A stretch of DNA of 7,030 nucleotides, taken from positions 1 to 7,030 of the forward strand of contig CBDUUP010000245.1 of NCBI GenBank assembly GCA_965370435.1, written 5' to 3'. The notes under the pieces were generated by a model. The model was not told where the DNA came from, searched no databases, and saw nothing but the letters and a program-made list of their open reading frames with translations. Shown here one piece after another: positions 1 through 5,277 of the stretch; position 1 is the stretch's first letter, and each line of letters starts with the position of its first letter. The translations under genes were made by a program, and so were the position numbers. The stretch comes from CBDUUP01 sp965370435. Its GTDB lineage: Bacteria > Chloroflexota > Anaerolineae > Anaerolineales > UBA11579.

Positions 1-1302
1 GTTGAACTTCACAGGGTATTAAAAAAAGATGGCTCTATTTATCTTCATTGCGATCCGACAGCAAGCCATTATTTAAAAATAGTGATGGATACCATTTTTA
101 GTTCTGAACACTTTATTAATGAAATCACCTGGCAACGAACCACCGCTAAAGGATTAGCATTTACACGTTTTGCAGCCAACCATGATGTCATTCTTAGATA
201 CTCAAAATCTAAAAAATGGACTTGGAATCCACAATACACCCCACATAATCCTGAATACGTAGAAAAATTCTATAAACATATTGAACCTGAAACGGGTCGG
301 CGATATTCTCTTGACAACTTAGCAAACCCCAACAAGGATCGTCCAAATCTTACTTATGAATTTCTAGGCGTTACCCGTGTATGGCGCTGGACAAGAGAAC
401 GTATGCAAAAAGCATACGAACAAGGTATTGTTATTCAAACTAAACCTGGTGCTGTTCCTCGCCTGAAGCGCTACCTCGATGAACAAGAAGGTAATCCAGT
501 TGGTGATATTTGGACAGATATTCGTCCCATCCAATCTCAATCATCAGAGAGGCTGGGTTATCCAACGCAAAAACCAATTGCATTATTAGAACGCATTGTC
601 GAAGCCAGCAGCAACCCCGGGGATGTAGTACTCGATCCATTCTGTGGCTGTGGTACAGCCGTAGCCGCCGCCCAAAAACTAGACCGCAAATGGATTGGAA
701 TTGACATCACTCACCTATCAATTGCTCTGCAAAAGTACCGCCTCAAGGATATGTTTGATCTCACGGCTGGCGTAGACTACAAAGTGATCGGTGAACCTCA
801 ATCGCTCGGCGCCGCTCAACAATTAGCCCAGGATAATCGCTTTCAATTTGAGTGGTGGGCGCTTTCGCTGGTCAAAGCAAAACCAACAGGCGCTGCTCCT
901 GGCAGCAAAAGGGGTAAAAAAGGTGGCGACAAAGGTATTGATGGCGTGATCAACTTTATTGATGGAAAAAATAGGAAATTACATAAAGTAATCATTCAGG
1001 TCAAGAGTGGCAAAGTTCTGCCCAGAGACATCCGTGATTTGGTTGGAACAGTCAAGCGTGAAAATGCAGCGATTGGAGTGTTCATCACACTGAAAAATCC
1101 TACGCCACAAATGAAAACCGAAGCTGCCTCAGAAGGATTTTACGAATCATTCATTTGGCAAAAGAAATACCCTAAAATTCAAATCCTCACTATCCAGGAC
1201 ATCTTCGACGACCGTCAGATCGAGATGCCCCCTACCTATGGCACTTTCAAACAAGCGGAAAAGGTTCGCAAAGAGGAAGCAAAACAGGAGAAGTTGCTTT
1301 AA
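1..1302 (+). CDS. Beta-class DNA methyltransferase fused to a Mrr-like PD-(D/E)XK nuclease domain (5' end missing)
   Basis: The reading frame is already open at base 1 and gives 433 visible codons, so the true start lies upstream; the ATG at 82 is internal. The protein probably methylates adenine N6 or cytosine N4 using S-adenosylmethionine. Codons 4-20 (HRVLKKDGSIYLHCDP) are typical of the segment after the catalytic (D/N)PPY motif, which must lie before the window. Codons about 40-180 form the likely target-recognition region. YPTQKP leads into the SAM-binding motif LDPFCGCGT (D at codon 212), and this catalytic-before-SAM order marks the beta class. Codons about 275-410 resemble a Mrr-type endonuclease: GGDKGIDG (D310, D314) followed by IIQVKSG (Q333, K335) fits the D-(x)n-QxK active site. 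The C-terminus is a short basic tail. Methylase and nuclease in one chain suggest a self-contained restriction-modification enzyme, but an upstream partner cannot be excluded. Specificity is unknown. Confidence 0.9.
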   Translation, partial: VELHRVLKKDGSIYLHCDPTASHYLKIVMDTIFSSEHFINEITWQRTTAKGLAFTRFAANHDVILRYSKSKKWTWNPQYTPHNPEYVEKFYKHIEPETGRRYSLDNLANPNKDRPNLTYEFLGVTRVWRWTRERMQKAYEQGIVIQTKPGAVPRLKRYLDEQEGNPVGDIWTDIRPIQSQSSERLGYPTQKPIALLERIVEASSNPGDVVLDPFCGCGTAVAAAQKLDRKWIGIDITHLSIALQKYRLKDMFDLTAGVDYKVIGEPQSLGAAQQLAQDNRFQFEWWALSLVKAKPTGAAPGSKRGKKGGDKGIDGVINFIDGKNRKLHKVIIQVKSGKVLPRDIRDLVGTVKRENAAIGVFITLKNPTPQMKTEAASEGFYESFIWQKKYPKIQILTIQDIFDDRQIEMPPTYGTFKQAEKVRKEEAKQEKLL

Positions 1303-1466
1303 GATGGGGATTGAAGGAAATCCTGGAGAGACTGCTGGCGTTGAATTTGAATAAGGAAGGGCAATATAGAGTCGAACTGCACTTACCTCTAGCTTACGTC
1401 CCGCGGACCTCACTCTCTGTTCAACCAAAATAAGCTTGTTTATAGGTATTTCTTGATCTTTCGTTG

Positions 1467-1472
1467 TATAAT
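1467..1472 (+). promoter_or_regulatory. Probable -10 box of the OLD-family gene
   Basis: This is a perfect TATAAT in an intergenic region, about 80 bases before the preferred ATG at 1553. No good -35 hexamer lies 16-18 bases upstream. A TTGATC at 1453-1458 is only 8 bases away, and the preceding bases are not the TGn of an extended -10. Transcription would start near 1479 and leave a leader of roughly 70 bases. The OLD gene is therefore likely to be transcribed on its own, not only by read-through from the methyltransferase gene. Confidence 0.5.
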
Positions 1473-1489
1473 GTGCTTTGAGAGGCTGA

Positions 1490-1500
1490 ATTACAGCGTT
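1490..1500 (+). repeat. ATTACAGCGTT, copy 1 (leader of the OLD-family gene)
   Basis: This 11-base word lies 17 bases after the TATAAT box and is identical to 3744-3754, which lies 19 bases after the TATAAT of the L,D-transpeptidase gene. The two copies flank the OLD-family gene in the same orientation. Role unknown: an operator, a shared leader element, a recombination scar and chance are all possible. Confidence 0.5.
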
Positions 1501-1540
1501 ATAGTTGCTTACATCTAGTTCGACATCAATGTAGTTGATC

Positions 1541-1546
1541 AGAGGT
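1541..1546 (+). promoter_or_regulatory. Ribosome binding site choosing ATG 1553
   Basis: AGAGGT lies six bases before the ATG at 1553, a normal Shine-Dalgarno distance. The in-frame TTG at 1535 would add six residues, but this site would then fall inside its coding sequence. The ATG is therefore the better start. A five-base inverted repeat (1525-1529 with 1535-1539) lies directly upstream of the site. Confidence 0.7.
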
Positions 1547-1552
1547 CAGAAA

Positions 1553-3505
1553 ATGCGTCTTATTTGCGTTGATATAACAGGTTTCAAGAGATTTAGTGAG
1601 GCAAGTATAAACCTTGATGAGGATGTCATTGCTATTGTTGGCCCAAATGAGGCTGGAAAGAGCAGTCTACTCGAGTCTTTTATCTCCCTCGAGAACAAGG
1701 ATGAATATGGCAGATACGACCTGTCGCGTGGAATAATACATCCTCAAGATAAGACAATTGTACAGGCTCTATATCTTCTTGATAAGCAGGAAAGGATCTT
1801 TGCAAGAGAACATGGAGGAATCGGTACTCCACAATGGTACTATTACCATAAAAGTAAAAAAGGAACAATATATCACCGGGTTGAGCCGAGAGTTGAGAGG
1901 AATAAAAAACCTAGGAAAGACGCCTACGAACGGTTAAATCAAATCCTCAATAATAAACGTCTCAAGGATGTACTAGACCGTGATTTTTATATTGAGGATG
2001 ATACCCCTGAGAAAAATGAGCAAAAGTTTAATCTTAAAAGCATTCTATCATCATTAAAAGATACATTAGATACTAATCAAGAGAATCTCTCAGAAGAGAT
2101 AATAGAAGAAATTACCCTATCAATCTTTGGTCTTGGCGTTTGCGAGGAAGAAATTTCAAAAGGCTATAAGAGGACAATAGAGATTTCACGTGAAAAACTT
2201 CAAACACTACGTACTTCCGAAACGGCAAGACACCCAAAAAATGTTCTTCTTGATGAATTAGACTCACGTAGGCCAGAATTCCTATTCTTTGGTGAAAAAG
2301 ATCGACAATTATCGGGTGAGTACAATATTGATGTATTAAATGACCCTCCTGCCGCCCTGAAAAATCTCTTCGATCTCGCAGAGATCGATATAACTAAACT
2401 CCAATCTTCATTTAGAAATCAAGATCATGCCTCAAGAGCCTCTATTCAAAAGAGAGCAAATGCGTGCCTCCGCGAGAAGTTCAAGGATGCATGGGGACAA
2501 ACCCCAGTATCAGTCCATCTTCAAATTGATCATGAGGTGATACGTATTCTCTTGGATGCATCGGATGAAATCTCTCAAATTGCTGAACGGAGTGATGGCT
2601 TAAGGGCTTTTGTGGCCTTGTATGCTTTTGCTTCACTAAAATCTGAAGGAGAGAAACCGATTCTCCTCATAGATGAGGCAGAAACTCATTTACATTATGA
2701 TGCTCAGGCAGATCTTATTAGAGTTTTCGAAAATCAGGATTCAGTCGCGAAGATAATATTTACTACACATTCTGCTGGATGTTTGCCAAGCGATTTGGGC
2801 ACAGGTATTCGCGTTATCAATCCAATTCTCGATGATCAAAAGAAAAATACCGGTTTTAGTGAGATCAAGAATTCCTTCTGGACTGAAGGTGCCGGATTCT
2901 CTCCACTAATGCTCGCCATGGGAGCCAGTGTTTTAGCATTTGTGCCAACCCGTCGCGCTCTAATTGCTGAAGGTGCGGGTGACATGATTCTACTTCCGTC
3001 GATTTTCCGAGAAGTAATGAAAAAAGAAAGAACTGGTTTCCAAGTAGCCCCAGGGATTGCTGAGGTATCTCACGAGGAAGTCGGGGAATTGGATTTAGAA
3101 GCTCCCAAAGTAGCATACCTTGTTGACGGTGATGAAGCAGGAAAAAAACATAAGCGTAAGCTCATATCTTCGGGTGTTTCAGAGGATTCAATCGTTCAAT
3201 TTCAAAAGGGGTTCACTTTGGAAGATTTCGTTGATATCGATGTTCTTGTAGAAGCCATAAATGAGGAACTACGCCGATCAAATGGTGATAAATATCTGAT
3301 TACTAAGGACATTCTAGGCAATCAACTAAGATTCCAAAACATCGAGAAATGGTGTGAAGAACAAGGAATAAATGTACCAAGTAAAACCAAAGTCGCATTA
3401 CACGTGGTTTCCAAACGTAAAGAGAGTAGCATTGTCGATCCAGATCGTGTAGAGGATTTAATTAACGTTTACGAGAATGTATATAGTGTTTTGTTTCCTG
3501 AGTAA
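1553..3505 (+). CDS. OLD-family ATP-dependent nuclease (ABC-type ATPase plus TOPRIM domain)
   Basis: A 650-residue protein counted from ATG 1553. The N-terminal ATPase domain carries a Walker A motif GPNEAGKSS (K36). A long, mostly helical and charged insert (about 90-330) follows. The ATPase domain is completed by Walker B LLIDEAETHLH (D374, E375) and the switch motif TTHS (H406). The C-terminal TOPRIM domain (about 465-590) shows IAEGAGD (E473, D477), the metal-binding DGD (D525, D527) and GFTLEDF (E557, D558), which fit the acidic residues of OLD nucleases. This family includes phage P2 Old and the GajA subunit of Gabija, which cut or nick DNA under nucleotide control. No GajB-type UvrD helicase follows, so a class 1 (stand-alone) OLD protein is the likeliest type. 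The AT-rich composition contrasts sharply with the next gene and suggests horizontal transfer. The anti-phage role is inferred from the family and neighbourhood. No frameshift is seen and the motifs are intact, so it is probably active. Confidence 0.9.
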   Translation: MRLICVDITGFKRFSEASINLDEDVIAIVGPNEAGKSSLLESFISLENKDEYGRYDLSRGIIHPQDKTIVQALYLLDKQERIFAREHGGIGTPQWYYYHKSKKGTIYHRVEPRVERNKKPRKDAYERLNQILNNKRLKDVLDRDFYIEDDTPEKNEQKFNLKSILSSLKDTLDTNQENLSEEIIEEITLSIFGLGVCEEEISKGYKRTIEISREKLQTLRTSETARHPKNVLLDELDSRRPEFLFFGEKDRQLSGEYNIDVLNDPPAALKNLFDLAEIDITKLQSSFRNQDHASRASIQKRANACLREKFKDAWGQTPVSVHLQIDHEVIRILLDASDEISQIAERSDGLRAFVALYAFASLKSEGEKPILLIDEAETHLHYDAQADLIRVFENQDSVAKIIFTTHSAGCLPSDLGTGIRVINPILDDQKKNTGFSEIKNSFWTEGAGFSPLMLAMGASVLAFVPTRRALIAEGAGDMILLPSIFREVMKKERTGFQVAPGIAEVSHEEVGELDLEAPKVAYLVDGDEAGKKHKRKLISSGVSEDSIVQFQKGFTLEDFVDIDVLVEAINEELRRSNGDKYLITKDILGNQLRFQNIEKWCEEQGINVPSKTKVALHVVSKRKESSIVDPDRVEDLINVYENVYSVLFPE

Positions 3506-3619
3506 CATTTTATTATCCCAATCTAAAAGATGTCTAATCTAGACTCGGAAACTATTTCCCACTGTCACTAACTTAACAAACGCGTTCGCCTTCCATTCGC
3601 CGCGTCCGCAAACCGCCCC

Positions 3620-3656
3620 TTTCGCGCCTTTCGCGCCCTTTCGCGCCTTTCGTGTT
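3620..3656. repeat. Degenerate 9-base tandem repeat, unit TTTCGYGNN
   Basis: Four consecutive units are visible: TTTCGCGCC (3620), TTTCGCGCCC (3629, one extra C), TTTCGCGCC (3639) and TTTCGTGTT (3648). More diverged relatives precede them (GTTCGCCTT at 3584, ATTCGCCGC at 3595). The same unit type recurs at 5124-5150 in the next intergenic region, so it looks like a resident intergenic repeat family. Confidence 0.7.
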
Positions 3657-3693
3657 CCAATCACCTCCCCCTACTTAAGTACCAACCCCATAA

Positions 3694-3724
3694 TTTCCAC
3701 CCCTGCGGTCATATTTGGTATAAT
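3694..3724 (+). promoter_or_regulatory. Probable promoter of the L,D-transpeptidase gene
   Basis: A perfect TATAAT lies at 3719-3724. The best -35 candidate is TTTCCA (3694-3699), which matches TTGACA at four of six positions with a rather long 19-base spacer. The start codon at 3801 leaves a leader of about 70 bases, similar in length to that of the OLD-family gene. Confidence 0.5.
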
Positions 3725-3743
3725 TAGGGGAACAAAATTAACC

Positions 3744-3754
3744 ATTACAGCGTT
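3744..3754 (+). repeat. ATTACAGCGTT, copy 2 (leader of the L,D-transpeptidase gene)
   Basis: The word is identical to 1490-1500 and sits at nearly the same distance from its TATAAT box. Further down the same leader, TACGAAC occurs twice (3768-3774 and 3779-3785), 11 bases apart, which is about one helical turn. Confidence 0.5.
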
Positions 3755-3788
3755 TTATTGGTAACCATACGAACCGTTTACGAACTTT

Positions 3789-3792
3789 GGAG
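3789..3792 (+). promoter_or_regulatory. Ribosome binding site choosing GTG 3801
   Basis: GGAG lies eight bases before GTG 3801 but only two bases before the in-frame TTG at 3795, which is too close. GTG 3801 is therefore the better start. It gives a protein beginning MKRLIALIALLG, with the positive charges at the very N-terminus as expected of a signal peptide. Confidence 0.7.
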
Positions 3793-3800
3793 AATTGATT

Positions 3801-4970
3801 GTGAAACGTCTCATCGCCCTCATAGCGCTACTGGGGATAGCCTTATTCGCGACCGTCCAGCACGCGCGCGCCACAGAAGATGACTACTTGGAGCCGCCCG
3901 AAGGCGCGGTGCTCTGCCCTCCGGGGGACTACCACGAGATCGCACCGCCCCGCGGCTGCGAACCCCTCGGCCCCTCGATTTACCTGACCCGCATGGGCGC
4001 GATGGGAATCACCTTCCCCATGCTGCCTCCGCCCGTCCGTGCGCCCGACTCCGCATTGGCCCAATCTCAGTTCTCCTACGGCCGGGTCAATTACATAAAG
4101 AACAAACCGGCTCCCATCTTCATCTCCCTGGAGAATGCCATCGCCAACAAACCGGTGAACCGCTACCTGGAACCGGGCTTCGCCTACGTCTCCTACATCA
4201 ACGTCGTCAACGTGGACGGCCGGAACTACTACCAGATCGGCTCCGGGGAATGGATGCGGGGCGCCTGGCTCTCCTCCAACGTGGCGGTCTCCCGTTTCCA
4301 AGGAGTAGAAGTGTACGGAACGCCCAAACGTCCCTTCGGATGGATCCTTTACCCCCTGGAGACCAAAAGCACGCCCGGCTATAGCGGCGGGGACTATACC
4401 GGCAAGTACCTGACCAAATACGACCTGGTGCAGATCTACCACGTAGAACGTGTGGACGATATGGATTGGTATCTCATTGGCCCCGACGAATGGATTGTGC
4501 AGACCAAGCTGGGCATCGTATTCCCCAACACTACCCCGCCGGAAGACGTCACCAACGGCCGCTGGATCGAGGTCAACCTCTACGAACAGACCGTGGCGGT
4601 TTATGACAACCACCGGCTGGTGTTCGCCACCCTGATGTCCAGCGGCGCAAACCCCTGGTTCACCCGCCCCGGAGTCTTCCAGATCTACCAGAAATTCGAC
4701 GCCACGCCCATGCGGGGGGCCTTCGCCGAAGACCGCTCCGACTATTACTACCTGGAAGACGTGCCCTGGACGATGTACTTCGATAATTCCATCGCCCTGC
4801 ACGGCGCATACTGGCACAACGGCTTCGGCTACCCGCGCTCGCACGGCTGTGTCAACCTCTCCGTGGGGGACGCCCAATGGCTCTTCAACTGGGCCCAGGA
4901 GGGAGATTGGGTCTACGTCCACGACCCCTCCGGCCAGACCCCCACCCAGGGCGGGGGCGGCGGCCCTTAG
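3801..4970 (+). CDS. Secreted L,D-transpeptidase (YkuD domain) with two SH3-like repeats
   Basis: A 389-residue exported enzyme. L,D-transpeptidases of this family make 3-3 cross-links in peptidoglycan or attach proteins to it outside the membrane. Residues 1-24 form a signal peptide with likely cleavage after ARA. The mature N-terminus has two cysteines (C39, C53) in a Pro/Gly-rich stretch that could form a disulfide. Two related modules follow, ending in YYQIGSGEW (143-151) and WYLIGPDEW (223-231); they look like bacterial SH3 repeats that may bind cell wall. The YkuD domain (about 255-380) contains LHGAYW (H334) and SHGCVNLS with catalytic H348 and C350. A short Gly-rich tail ends the protein. 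The GC-rich, C-ending codons match the next gene and differ from the two genes upstream. The gene stands alone with its own promoter; a GC-rich hairpin lies 40 bases downstream. Confidence 0.92.
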   Translation: MKRLIALIALLGIALFATVQHARATEDDYLEPPEGAVLCPPGDYHEIAPPRGCEPLGPSIYLTRMGAMGITFPMLPPPVRAPDSALAQSQFSYGRVNYIKNKPAPIFISLENAIANKPVNRYLEPGFAYVSYINVVNVDGRNYYQIGSGEWMRGAWLSSNVAVSRFQGVEVYGTPKRPFGWILYPLETKSTPGYSGGDYTGKYLTKYDLVQIYHVERVDDMDWYLIGPDEWIVQTKLGIVFPNTTPPEDVTNGRWIEVNLYEQTVAVYDNHRLVFATLMSSGANPWFTRPGVFQIYQKFDATPMRGAFAEDRSDYYYLEDVPWTMYFDNSIALHGAYWHNGFGYPRSHGCVNLSVGDAQWLFNWAQEGDWVYVHDPSGQTPTQGGGGGP

Positions 4971-5010
4971 CCCCTCCCATAAAAATTGAAACCATCCTAT
5001 ACCAATCGTA

Positions 5011-5033
5011 GGGGCGGGGCTTGTCCCCGCCCC
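5011..5033 (+). terminator. GC-rich hairpin, possible terminator of the L,D-transpeptidase gene
   Basis: GGGGCGGGG (5011-5019) pairs perfectly with CCCCGCCCC (5025-5033) around a five-base loop, CTTGT. The stem is very stable and begins 40 bases after the stop codon. No clear T-tract follows, so it is not a classic intrinsic terminator. It may instead be a dispersed palindromic element; similar GGGGCGGG...CCCGCCCC hairpins are common between genes in GC-rich environmental genomes. Confidence 0.5.
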
Positions 5034-5117
5034 ATTCGCTTTAATGTAAGGGTATTTCGGAGAACTCAAAAACGTTCATCCGCCAATAACACTAATCTAC
5101 ACAAATTTTTTTTAAAG

Positions 5118-5157
5118 TTTTTTATTCGCGTTATTCGTGCATTTCGCGGATAAAAAA
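5118..5157. repeat. 13-bp inverted repeat containing 9-base repeat units
   Basis: TTTTTTATTCGCG (5118-5130) pairs with CGCGGATAAAAAA (5145-5157) over 13 pairs, one of them a G-U wobble (5126 with 5149), around a 14-base loop. Inside lie three consecutive 9-base units: ATTCGCGTT (5124), ATTCGTGCA (5133) and TTTCGCGGA (5142), the same family as at 3620-3656. The A and T runs at the stem base could make it a bidirectional terminator, but the T-run after the stem is short (GTTTT). Confidence 0.6.
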
Positions 5158-5233
5158 GTTTTAAAAATAATTTTCTTGACCGCGATCATTTCTCTCTGCC
5201 CAGACCCTACGGCTCAAAGCCCCAGTCCAGGAA

Positions 5234-5242
5234 TGTTATAAT
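5234..5242 (+). promoter_or_regulatory. Extended -10 promoter of the sulfatase-like gene
   Basis: TGTTATAAT matches the extended -10 pattern TGnTATAAT exactly, 35 bases before the start codon. There is no convincing -35 at 17 bases, which extended -10 promoters can do without. Transcription would start near 5249 and give a leader of about 30 bases. A GAGG at 5261-5264 is the only Shine-Dalgarno candidate and lies 13 bases before the ATG, farther than usual. Confidence 0.55.
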
Positions 5243-5277
5243 CCCCTCCATCTCCCCAATGAGGCCCAAATCTCCGC

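Larger units (their letters stand above)
1303..1552. other. Gap between methyltransferase-nuclease and OLD-family gene
   Basis: This stretch of 250 bases holds no convincing gene. A 16-codon open frame (1304-1354) starts one base after the methyltransferase stop, but it has no well-placed ribosome site and no recognisable family. The second half carries a TATAAT box (1467-1472), the word ATTACAGCGTT (1490-1500) and a small inverted repeat next to the ribosome site (1525-1539). TAGTT occurs three times in the leader (1502, 1516, 1532). No strong hairpin followed by a T-tract was seen, so no terminator is called for the upstream gene. Confidence 0.6.
3506..3800. other. Intergenic transition from AT-rich accessory DNA to GC-rich chromosome
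   Basis: No gene is visible here. The first 40 bases keep the AT-rich character of the OLD gene and contain a weak 5-bp hairpin (3532-3544) without a T-tract. From about 3580 the sequence becomes C-rich with degenerate TTCGCG-type repeats, and from about 3690 it carries the promoter and leader of the L,D-transpeptidase gene. The composition border therefore falls around 3545-3580. Confidence 0.6.
4971..5277. other. 307-base intergenic region with two hairpins and a promoter
   Basis: No gene is visible. In order it holds a GC-rich hairpin (5011-5033), about 65 bases without clear structure, an AT-rich stretch with a long inverted repeat (5118-5157) that contains three 9-base repeat units, and the extended -10 promoter of the sulfatase-like gene (5234-5242). 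The AT-rich block from about 5098 to 5175 stands out against its GC-rich surroundings. Confidence 0.7.

Noticed and set aside
1304..1354. A 16-codon gene directly after the methyltransferase stop
   Set aside because: It is too short, lacks a well-spaced ribosome site and has no recognisable family; it was kept only as a note in the gap description.
1303..1552. A retron or other reverse-transcriptase system using the leader as non-coding RNA
   Set aside because: Some retrons use OLD-type effectors, but no reverse transcriptase is encoded here and the leader shows no long stable stem.
1553..3505. A complete Gabija system
   Set aside because: The GajA-like architecture is present, but no UvrD-type helicase gene follows or precedes it within the window.
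3532..3544. Hairpin GTCTA-ATC-TAGAC as terminator of the OLD gene
   Set aside because: It has five base pairs with little GC and no T-tract after it, too weak for an intrinsic terminator.
3843..5069. A 408-codon open frame on the minus strand over the L,D-transpeptidase gene
   Set aside because: It lies antisense to a clear YkuD gene, has the Gly/Val/Asp-rich make-up of a GC-rich shadow frame and shows no family motif.
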